From the NCBI GenBank assembly GCA_021811745.1, contig JAJZNH010000209.1, forward strand, positions 1 to 5,080: DNA of 5,080 bases, read 5' to 3'. Source of the DNA: Acidobacteriota bacterium (GTDB lineage Bacteria > Acidobacteriota > Terriglobia > Terriglobales > Acidobacteriaceae). The number at the start of each line of letters is the position of its first letter. The first letter of the stretch is position 1. Shown piece after piece: positions 1 through 5,080 of this stretch. The notes beneath the pieces are model-generated. The model did no database searches. It was not told where the DNA came from and was given only the letters and a program-made list of their open reading frames with translations. Both the position numbers and the translations under genes were made by a program.

Positions 1-841
1 ACAGATGCGCGCGGAAGGCGTTACCTTCCTGACCAACGCGCATATCGGCGTCAACGTTCCCGTGCAGTCTCTCACCGAGCACTACGACGCCATCGTGCTC
101 TGCGGCGGCTCCGAGCAGCCCCGCGATCTCAAGATTCCCGGTCGCGAGCTCAAAGGCATCCACTTCGCCATGGAGTTCCTGCCACAGCAGAATCGCCGCA
201 ACGAAGGCGATGTCGTCGATCCCTCCACGGCAATTCTTGCCACCGGCAAGCGCGTCGTCATCATCGGCGGCGGCGACACCGGCGCCGACTGCCTTGGCAC
301 CAGTCTCCGGCAAGGCGCAAAGAGCGTCCACCAGTTCGAGATTATGCCCAGGCCTCCCGCAGACCGCTCACCGTTGACTCCGTGGCCGCTTTGGCCGCTC
401 CAGTTGCGTACGGAAAGCTCGCACGAAGAGGGCGGAATCCGCGACTGGACCGTGAACAGCGTCAAGTTTACGGCCGATGAAAACGGCAACGTCAAGCAGC
501 TTCATGCCATTCGCGTCGGTCCTCCGCCCAAGTTCGAGCCGATTCCCGGCACCGAATTCACGCTGGATGTCGATCTGGTGCTGCTGGCCATGGGCTTCCT
601 CGGTCCCGTCCGCAGCGGCATGATCGAGCAGTTGGGCCTTGCTCTCGACAATCGCGGCAATGTGGCTACGACCAACTACATGACTTCCGTGGAAGGAATC
701 TTCGCCGCCGGCGATATGCGGCGTGGCCAGTCATTGGTGGTCTGGGCCATCTCCGAGGGCCGCAAAGCGGCGGCGGCCGTCAACAGCTACCTGGCTACAA
801 AGGAGTCGCGTTCCCCGCAGATTCATCGCGCCCTCGTTTAG
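1..841 (+). CDS. gltD: Glutamate synthase small subunit GltD, 3' part
   Basis: This is the C-terminal ~279 residues of the GOGAT small subunit, a FAD/NAD(P)H-binding flavoprotein. It passes electrons from NAD(P)H to the large subunit GltB, which makes two glutamates from glutamine and 2-oxoglutarate in the cytoplasm. The frame is open at the window's left edge, so the ATG at 5 is internal; GltD is usually ~480-500 residues, so about 200 N-terminal residues, including the Fe-S cluster cysteines and first FAD motif, are outside. Counting from that ATG, visible marks are [16 protein letters not shown] (28-42), the NAD(P)H-binding Rossmann motif [13 protein letters not shown] (84-96), the family block [12 protein letters not shown] (137-148), and the FAD-contacting [19 protein letters not shown] (231-249). 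The frame ends at TAG 839-841 and appears intact. gltB would be expected immediately upstream but is not visible. Other GltD-like oxidoreductases share the fold, but the ESSHEEGG block favours true GltD. Confidence 0.95.
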   Translation, partial: QMRAEGVTFLTNAHIGVNVPVQSLTEHYDAIVLCGGSEQPRDLKIPGRELKGIHFAMEFLPQQNRRNEGDVVDPSTAILATGKRVVIIGGGDTGADCLGTSLRQGAKSVHQFEIMPRPPADRSPLTPWPLWPLQLRTESSHEEGGIRDWTVNSVKFTADENGNVKQLHAIRVGPPPKFEPIPGTEFTLDVDLVLLAMGFLGPVRSGMIEQLGLALDNRGNVATTNYMTSVEGIFAAGDMRRGQSLVVWAISEGRKAAAAVNSYLATKESRSPQIHRALV

Positions 842-852
842 AGAAACCTCAA

Positions 853-882
853 GTGGAGGTTCCTGCTGGCAGGAATCTCCAC
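853..882. terminator. Strong hairpin between convergent genes, probable bidirectional terminator
   Basis: The 49-base gap between the gltD and GH27 stop codons contains an almost perfect inverted repeat: 853-865 pairs with 870-882 around the loop CTGG. In the plus-strand transcript all 13 pairs form, with one G-U wobble (859/876). In the minus-strand transcript that wobble becomes an A-C mismatch, so the structure suits gltD slightly better. No proper U-tract follows on either strand, only CCTTCGCTTCATT on plus and TTGAGGTTTCTC on minus. A smaller alternative hairpin (845-850 with 856-861) overlaps it. The terminator role is inferred from position and stem strength; it could instead act as a 3'-end stabiliser. 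Confidence 0.6.
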
Positions 883-890
883 CCTTCGCT

Positions 891-1223
891 TCATTCGAGC
901 GAAATGGACGTGATGGCCGGTCCGGCCTCGCAGATGGCCGAGAAGTGCAGCTCATTCTGTGCGCCCGTGCGATCAAGACGGGCTTCGATCCAGATTGCGC
1001 CCGCGGCGCCGCCCGTGGAGGGAAATGCGATGCGCGTTGAGTCCTGCCCGTTCACGCGAAGCTCTGCGAAACGTGTTGACGGCCCAGGGTTGGTGTAGAC
1101 AATCTCAATCGCGGCAGTGGGAAAGCGAGAGGAAACCCGGCTGAATACGAGTTCGTGATTCTTCTCCAGGGCGCGGCTTGCGGCGGCGCGGCTCGAAGCG
1201 TCTGGCCGGTAACGCGTCATCCT
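891..1223 (-). other. C-terminal CBM6/CBM35-like region of the GH27 protein
   Basis: Residues ~442-551 extend beyond the catalytic barrel and its beta-sandwich, after a serine/glycine-rich junction (HGSEGR). The segment has the rhythm of small carbohydrate-binding modules: a YTNPG turn, then ELRVNGQDSTRIAFPSTGG, an IWIEARL strand, and NELHFS near the end. In CBM6/CBM35 families the equivalent blocks form a jelly roll that binds sugar chains. The typical closing Asp of the ID(R/S)I strand is replaced here by ITSI. The assignment is by eye; the segment could be a structural beta-domain without binding activity. Confidence 0.5.
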
Positions 1224-2546
1224 GCCTTCGCTTCCGTGGACGACGAGCATGACTGCATCTCCAGCCGGAACCGTGGCCGAATAAGAATCCTGGAATGAGC
1301 CGAGATCTTTTCCACCCCACAGATCCTTCACATCCGCCGAAGAACCCGCCAGGCCAAGGTCGCTCCACTGTACAGCGATGGAGGCCGCGGAAGCAGTCCG
1401 ATTCAGCAACAAAACGGCGCGTTCGCCCGGCGTTGCAAGGCGTTTGGACCAAACCTCGAGCCCGCTTCCCTGCCCCGACACCTTGATCGCCTGCAAGCCA
1501 AGAGCGTCCTGATCGACGGCAAGCACGGCAGGATTGGTGAGCGTGGCGCGTGTTGCATCACTCAGTTTCGTCAGATCGGCGCCAACGATAAGCGGCGCGC
1601 CAGACATGGCCCAGAGGCTCATGTGAACGCGGTTCTCGGCATCGGTTAGACCCGGCATGCCGACCACCATCATGTCGGGATCGTTGTAGAAACCGGTATG
1701 CTCCGCTTCGGGATGAATCCCCTCATCGAAATTGCGGAGCACCTTTTGAAAGCTGGCTTTGAGACCGGCCCTCCTGGTGCCTGCCACGACTGGAGCGACG
1801 ATATCGCCGCTGGTTCGCCAGATATCCGCCACCACGCCTCCGACATTGGGAGCCCACGTCCAGGGACTGTTCCTTCCCCAGTCGCAGATGGAAAAGTAAA
1901 GCCGATGGCCGGTGATGGCTTCAGCGCGTGCAATCGCCCTTGCAATCTCAGCATATTGAACCGCGGGGTCGAGATTCTCTTTGTTGCCCCCGCACCAGTC
2001 CACCTTGACGTAGTCGAATCCCCAGCGCGCGAATTGCAGGAAGTCCTGATCGTAGTGTCCCTCGCTGCCTTCGTTCGGATAACCGGGCCCAAGATCGGGG
2101 GAAAAAGTTCCACATCCGTTCTTGCCTGCGTCTGTATAGATGCCGGCCTTCAGCCCGAGGCTGTGAATGTAGCGGACGATATTGGACATGTCGCCTGCGC
2201 GCTCTCCCGGCGCCAGCGCGGGCCATGCCTCGGGATCGACAATGATGTTGCCCTGTGCATCTCGTCTACCGAGCCACCAGCCCTCGTCTATGTTGATGTA
2301 CTGATAGCCCACCTTATGCATTCCGGTGGAGATCATGGCCTTGGCCTGATCCATCACGATCCTGGAATCGACGGTATTGGAAAAGCTGTTCCACGAGGAC
2401 CAACCCATGGGCGGATGTGGAACGGCGATCTGCTGCGGCACGCCCTGCGCATTCAAGCCAGCCGGCACCGCTAGCGGGATGACCATGAGCGCTGCAACGA
2501 TCGTCCACGCAGACGAAAATATGATCTTCGATCCGGCGCTGTTCAT
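891..2546 (-). CDS. Secreted GH27 glycosidase (alpha-galactosidase type) with C-terminal CBM-like tail
   Basis: This protein should be a retaining glycoside hydrolase of family 27 that removes terminal alpha-D-galactose, or a related sugar, from oligo- or polysaccharides outside the cytoplasm. It has 551 residues from the chosen start. A signal peptide covers residues 1-33 (positive K7, hydrophobic core 13-28, likely cut at LNA|Q). The (beta/alpha)8 domain spans ~40-350: PPMGWSSWNSF (45-55), NIDEGWW (85-91), nucleophile D183 in KVDWCGG, acid/base D248 in WRTSGDI, and NDPDMMVVG (288-296). A beta-sandwich domain follows (~352-438). The last ~110 residues (442-551) look like a CBM6/CBM35-type beta-sandwich (VYTNPG, LRVNG, NELHFS). 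The start is ATG 2546 because AGGAG lies 5 bases upstream of it; an in-frame GTG at 2573 has no good ribosome site. The usual IDD pair is IDE here, so substrate is less certain than family. It is convergent with gltD and separated by a terminator from the Wzi-like gene. Confidence 0.93.
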   Translation of the reverse strand: MNSAGSKIIFSSAWTIVAALMVIPLAVPAGLNAQGVPQQIAVPHPPMGWSSWNSFSNTVDSRIVMDQAKAMISTGMHKVGYQYINIDEGWWLGRRDAQGNIIVDPEAWPALAPGERAGDMSNIVRYIHSLGLKAGIYTDAGKNGCGTFSPDLGPGYPNEGSEGHYDQDFLQFARWGFDYVKVDWCGGNKENLDPAVQYAEIARAIARAEAITGHRLYFSICDWGRNSPWTWAPNVGGVVADIWRTSGDIVAPVVAGTRRAGLKASFQKVLRNFDEGIHPEAEHTGFYNDPDMMVVGMPGLTDAENRVHMSLWAMSGAPLIVGADLTKLSDATRATLTNPAVLAVDQDALGLQAIKVSGQGSGLEVWSKRLATPGERAVLLLNRTASAASIAVQWSDLGLAGSSADVKDLWGGKDLGSFQDSYSATVPAGDAVMLVVHGSEGRMTRYRPDASSRAAASRALEKNHELVFSRVSSRFPTAAIEIVYTNPGPSTRFAELRVNGQDSTRIAFPSTGGAAGAIWIEARLDRTGAQNELHFSAICEAGPAITSISLE

Positions 2547-2550
2547 TCTG

Positions 2551-2556
2551 TCTCCT
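2551..2556 (-). promoter_or_regulatory. Ribosome binding site deciding the GH27 start
   Basis: On the minus strand the bases before the ATG at 2546 read AGGAGACAGA, so AGGAG sits 5 bases from the start codon, an ideal Shine-Dalgarno arrangement. This selects ATG 2546 over the upstream in-frame GTG at 2573, and the signal peptide then starts with the more typical MNSAGSKII. Confidence 0.8.
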
Positions 2557-2571
2557 GAAACCCCGCTTTTC

Positions 2572-2601
2572 ACCCTAAGCGGACAAAGCCTGCTTTGGCA
2601 A
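2572..2601 (-). promoter_or_regulatory. Possible sigma70-type promoter for the GH27 gene
   Basis: On the minus strand TTGCCA (2601-2596; 5 of 6 matches to TTGACA) is followed after 18 bases by TAGGGT (2577-2572; 3 of 6 matches, with the important TA...T positions kept). Transcription would begin near 2565, giving a ~20-base leader that still contains the AGGAG site. This would also exclude the GTG at 2573 as a start. The -10 element is weak and acidobacterial promoters are poorly defined, so this is only a candidate. Confidence 0.25.
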
Positions 2602-2878
2602 TCAGAAGCTCAAAATGAGTCTCCATTTCGAAAGCGCACGTCGCCACTCGCTACGGCCAGCGGTCATGATTCATTTTGTTAAAGAGTGCGGCCTTCAGCC
2701 CGTAGATCAGCACCGGAAAATCAGAGGGAATTGATGCGCTCGAATCATTCGTCCAGCGACGGTGGTGAAGAAGAGTTCCGATAAGCAATCGACGAAGCGA
2801 GGGGGTACTGCCGGTCAGAAATCGCGCCAATCAAGCACGAGATCAGGCAGCAGTTTCGGCAGGCGTGCCCCAAGCCTG
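2602..2878. other. Intergenic region upstream of the GH27 gene, no gene found
   Basis: I see no credible reading frame here on either strand; short ATG-started frames stop after 7-13 codons. Two small perfect palindromes stand out: TTTCGAAA at 2626-2633 and CGAATCATTCG at 2741-2751 (5-base arms around one base). Either could be an operator half-arrangement for control of the glycosidase, but neither matches a regulator consensus I can name. The stretch is less GC-rich than the flanking genes, as expected for non-coding DNA. Confidence 0.4.
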
Positions 2879-2931
2879 AAAAATGCGCCTTGGGGCGCCC
2901 TGTGTACAGGCATCCTCACGCCACAAGGCGC
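2879..2931 (-). terminator. Intrinsic terminator of the Wzi-family gene
   Basis: Read on the minus strand, GCGCCTTG begins directly after the TAA stop (2931-2924) and pairs perfectly with CAAGGCGC (2892-2885). The stem continues in register, after one T-C mismatch, with GGCG (2922-2919) pairing to CGCC (2897-2894). The loop holds a further small hairpin in which the segments at 2910-2906 and 2903-2899 are complementary. The lower stem is followed by ATTTTTC (2884-2878). A GC-rich stem plus a U-run is the classic rho-independent form. It should separate this transcript from the downstream GH27 gene. Confidence 0.85.
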
Positions 2932-4779
2932 TTAGAAGCTGATTTTGCTCTTCGGATACCACGTAAGCATAATTTCGGTGTTGGTTACAGTCTGCTCACC
3001 GGGACGGTAGATCGGCGCCTTCCAGTGCTCCAGGGTAAAGTTGCCTCTGAATTCCAAATCCCTCTTGATGCGCTTGACAACCTGAACGTTGATATCGTTC
3101 AGCGTGGTTCCACCGGGAATGAAATCCTTGGCAGCCTTCTGATTGCGCATACCCACCTGGACCCACTCGTTTCCGCTGAGATGATACGTAACCCAGGCCT
3201 GCCCGCCTTTGTCCTCGCGCCCGATCCAGTCGCCGAATATTTGGCCCTCATTCGTGTAGCCCTGTTTTTCAATCGTCTCCCAGTACATGAATTTCCCCCC
3301 CCGGCTTGTCGAGACGGATGGATCGGTCATTGCCGCTTCGCCGCGAATGTCGAGTTTTGGAATGCCGGGCACGTGGGAGAGAAAGAGCCCGGGCCGCCAC
3401 GCGGCGCGCCGCGGAGCGTCAATGGGCGAAACATCGTCATGCACCTCGGAGTCTGTGTAAAACGTGAGCCAGTTACGCAGGAACGGCAACCTGTAGGTGG
3501 CATCAAATGAGCCGAAACGCGCCCCGGGATCGCGGCGGCTAAACTTAGCTGCTGCACTGGGAGCGGCCAGACTGAAGAAGCTCCTCAGAAATGTGTGAAT
3601 CGTTACCGGTGAATGGCCCTCGCCTCCAAAAAGCGCCGTACGCTCGAAACCGAGTTCAAAATTCGGGGTGGGCTTGAAATTGACCTTCTCCACATGAACC
3701 CAGGGGTCGCCAGGAGTAATTACATTTGGCTGGTTCGGCCCGGGATACAACGGGTTGGGCACCAGCGTATGACCCCGCAGCGAGCCCACTAGAAACTCAT
3801 AGCGGAAGGAGCCCGTAATCTTGGAGAGTCCCGGAATATACAACGGCTCGATGCGGTTGATATGAAAGGCGTAGAAGTTCTCAGCGTTATTGGAAAAGGC
3901 CATGCTCGCGCCCATTGCGGGCCCCAGCCATTCGTCCTGCTTGCCAAAGGAGATTACGTGGTTGAGCACTTGCGCGGAGACGTACGCCTCCAGAAAGCGT
4001 CCATCGGTGGCTGTCCCGATGGGGCCTAATGGAATCGTGGTTTGATTGTAGGGCTGATTCGTGAGGGGATTGATAAAGGGAATAAAATCGACCTGACTCG
4101 AAAGTATCTGAGCCAGCGCAGCCGGATACCCAGCCGCGGAAGGCGCTCCCTGAAACTCGCCCCTCACATATACAACAAAGCGCCCCGCCGAAGCATAGCC
4201 GCTGGCCCCTGTGTAGTTATTGAAGCCATTCTCGTAAGGCCGCCCGTAGTCATTGATAATCGTGGACCCGAGATGGAAACTGTCTCGCAGCGGAGTGCCG
4301 CTGATAGCTCGCATCAAAGTATAACTTGACTCAAGATGCACATTGCCTTCAAGCGCGAGGCACGGGCCCTGAATATCGGCTTCCAAAAAATGCATCAGGG
4401 CCTCGTAAATCCCTTCCGCCTCTTCCGCGACTGACGAACCATTCGCATCCTGTATCTCGGTTTCGGTACCTTCGAGCACATGCAGCAAGCTCGCGCGGGT
4501 CCATGGCCGAATGCCGAGATAAATGTCGCCCGCAAAACCGAGCGAATAAAGCCTCATCACGGCCGGGTAGACCCAACTATCAACCGGGATATACGGCGAC
4601 CCGAGAGAAGCCGGCTCGCACACTGCGGCCGGAGTGCCCGCGCTTCCCCTCGCCTGTGCTGTGCCTGACGGCTCTGCTGGAGGCTCAGCCATGAGTACGT
4701 TGGCCGCCAGAAGAGCTCCCGCCAATGCGCCCGCGCAGAGAACAGCAGGAGCCCCACCTAGACGATTCACCAAATTCAT
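2932..4779 (-). CDS. Capsule assembly Wzi family outer-membrane protein
   Basis: This 615-residue protein resembles the Caps_assemb_Wzi family. E. coli Wzi is an outer-membrane beta-barrel lectin that anchors group 1 capsule at the cell surface; the present protein is longer and its ligand is unknown. A signal peptide covers 1-31 (hydrophobic 10-30, likely cut at VLMA|E), followed by a Pro/Ala/Gly-rich linker (32-53). An N-terminal helical block has YIPVDSWVYPAV (63-74) and RLYSLGF (76-82), then LGIRPWTR (88-95). The rest alternates aromatic and polar residues as in barrel strands (FGKQDEWLGPAMG, FHINRIEPLYIPG, ELGFERTALFGG), ending NTEIMLTWYPKSKISF with the C-terminal Phe typical of barrel insertion signals. 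Only two cysteines, C54 and C140, occur after the signal peptide. The coding strand contains G8 at 3302-3295 (codons 493-495). Start ATG 4779 has GAGG only 2 bases upstream; TTG at codon 3 would have better spacing, so the exact start is uncertain by a few residues. No other capsule genes are in view. Confidence 0.85.
   Translation of the reverse strand: MNLVNRLGGAPAVLCAGALAGALLAANVLMAEPPAEPSGTAQARGSAGTPAAVCEPASLGSPYIPVDSWVYPAVMRLYSLGFAGDIYLGIRPWTRASLLHVLEGTETEIQDANGSSVAEEAEGIYEALMHFLEADIQGPCLALEGNVHLESSYTLMRAISGTPLRDSFHLGSTIINDYGRPYENGFNNYTGASGYASAGRFVVYVRGEFQGAPSAAGYPAALAQILSSQVDFIPFINPLTNQPYNQTTIPLGPIGTATDGRFLEAYVSAQVLNHVISFGKQDEWLGPAMGASMAFSNNAENFYAFHINRIEPLYIPGLSKITGSFRYEFLVGSLRGHTLVPNPLYPGPNQPNVITPGDPWVHVEKVNFKPTPNFELGFERTALFGGEGHSPVTIHTFLRSFFSLAAPSAAAKFSRRDPGARFGSFDATYRLPFLRNWLTFYTDSEVHDDVSPIDAPRRAAWRPGLFLSHVPGIPKLDIRGEAAMTDPSVSTSRGGKFMYWETIEKQGYTNEGQIFGDWIGREDKGGQAWVTYHLSGNEWVQVGMRNQKAAKDFIPGGTTLNDINVQVVKRIKRDLEFRGNFTLEHWKAPIYRPGEQTVTNTEIMLTWYPKSKISF
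3295..3302 (-). repeat. Eight-base G homopolymer inside the Wzi-family gene
   Basis: The plus strand carries eight consecutive C residues, which read as G8 in the coding strand across codons 493-495 (Arg-Gly-Gly, CGG GGG GGG). Mononucleotide G tracts of this length or slightly longer are known slippage sites in phase-variable surface genes of other bacteria. Here the frame is intact. Whether the tract varies in length cannot be seen from one sequence. Confidence 0.95.
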
Positions 4780-4783
4780 AACC

Positions 4784-5080
4784 TCACTCTATCATTCCCA
4801 AGCTCTCGTTAAGATGCGGCAAGAGGCAGCCGGGGAAGAACGGGACGGAGAAAGGCATCGATCGCCTCAAATTGAATACATCGAATACAGCATCGAACAA
4901 CCTGGCGGCAGCCATGGCATGATTCACTTCCAGCAGAATCCACATGGTAACTGGCAAAGACGCCGCTCGACGGCCAGTCTCCGTGTCAGCCCGGAAAATC
5001 CAGCTCGCGGCCGCTGCCCTGCTCAGCAAACACTTGCGATATTTTTTGCGTACAAAAACCCGCCACACAGCTTCGATGCA
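4784..5080 (-). CDS. Possible 3' end of an unrecognised reading frame upstream of the Wzi-family gene
   Basis: On the minus strand a frame is open from the window's right edge to TGA at 4786-4784, 98 codons, ending NESLGMIE. It stops 4 bases before the Wzi-family ATG, and its stop overlaps that gene's GAGTGAGG ribosome-site region. That arrangement would fit translational coupling in an operon. The amino acid make-up is mixed, with a basic, Cys-containing start (RKKYRKCLLSR) and a hydrophobic, aromatic end (FDAVFDVFN, FSVPFFPGC). I recognise no domain. In GC-rich DNA a 98-codon open frame can occur by chance, so the stretch may equally be the leader and promoter of the Wzi-family gene; no convincing promoter is visible in it either. 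Confidence 0.25.
   Translation of the reverse strand, partial: CIEAVWRVFVRKKYRKCLLSRAAAASWIFRADTETGRRAASLPVTMWILLEVNHAMAAARLFDAVFDVFNLRRSMPFSVPFFPGCLLPHLNESLGMIE
4874..4889. repeat. Short direct repeat GAATACA x2
   Basis: GAATACA occurs at 4874-4880 and 4883-4889, a 9-base period, with a degenerate third copy GAACAAC starting 12 bases further on at 4895. It lies ~100 bases upstream of the Wzi-family start. It could be a tandem binding site for a response regulator, or it may simply encode the repetitive FDAVFDVF peptide of the open frame covering it. Function is unknown. Confidence 0.4.

Noticed and set aside
82..495. A 137-codon minus-strand open frame inside gltD
   Set aside because: It is the shadow of the conserved NAD(P)H-binding region of gltD and is rich in Ser, Pro and Arg without a domain pattern.
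1698..2474. A 258-codon plus-strand open frame opposite the GH27 gene
   Set aside because: It is antisense to conserved catalytic motifs of a well-supported gene, has no recognisable domain, and is the kind of long mirror frame expected in GC-rich coding DNA.
2547..2573. GTG at 2573 as the start of the GH27 protein, adding nine residues
   Set aside because: It lacks a good Shine-Dalgarno sequence, while the ATG at 2546 has AGGAG at 5-base spacing; the added residues also lie before a normal signal peptide.
2890..3510. A 206-codon plus-strand open frame opposite the 3' end of the Wzi-family gene
   Set aside because: It overlaps the terminator and the conserved C-terminal barrel region on the other strand and shows no protein-like motifs.
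4733..4746. Cys15 in the Wzi-like signal peptide as a lipoprotein site
   Set aside because: The preceding residues are AVL rather than a lipobox ending in Gly, Ala or Ser, and hydrophobic signal sequence continues well past the cysteine.
4868..4898. A promoter on the minus strand (TTGTTC ... TTCAAT) for the Wzi-family gene
   Set aside because: Both boxes match the consensus poorly and the region may be coding, so I do not list it as a feature.
5043..5058. AT-rich inverted repeat TTTTTG-CGTA-CAAAAA near the right edge
   Set aside because: The six-pair stem is almost all A-T and too weak to be a terminator; it also lies within the open frame reading into the Wzi-family gene.

Overview
The window looks like GC-rich (roughly 55-60%) bacterial chromosome. 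It carries three clear genes and no sign of mobile elements, CRISPR arrays, or rRNA or tRNA genes. The best taxonomic guess is Acidobacteriota (Terriglobia-like). It rests mainly on the capsule-assembly-like outer-membrane protein, whose N-terminal YIPVDSWVYPAV block with a flanking cysteine resembles proteins I associate with that phylum. This is inference, not proof.

Layout: (1) positions 1-841, plus strand, hold the 3' part of gltD, the glutamate synthase small subunit; the first ~200 residues lie outside the window. (2) positions 842-890 are a short convergent gap occupied by a strong hairpin, probably a shared terminator. (3) positions 891-2546, minus strand, encode a secreted GH27 glycosidase (alpha-galactosidase type) with a C-terminal CBM6/35-like tail. 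(4) positions 2547-2931 are a ~385-base intergenic stretch with the GH27 ribosome binding site, a possible GH27 promoter, two small palindromes and, at its far end, a strong intrinsic terminator for the next gene. (5) positions 2932-4779, minus strand, encode a 615-residue Wzi-family outer-membrane beta-barrel. (6) positions 4780-5080 lie upstream of that gene and hold either its leader/promoter or the 3' end of an unrecognised reading frame.

The genes do not form one pathway. gltD belongs to ammonia assimilation and faces the other two. The GH27 and Wzi genes share a strand but are separated by a terminator, so they are probably separate transcription units. Both products are exported: one would act on alpha-galactosyl or related side chains of polysaccharides, the other would sit in the outer membrane and probably interact with surface polysaccharide.

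I found no previously undescribed multi-gene system here. The points most worth a second look are a Glu at the GH27 position that normally reads the sugar C6 hydroxyl, an eight-G tract inside the Wzi-family coding sequence, a lone cysteine pair in the mature Wzi-like protein, and the unexplained open frame upstream of it.
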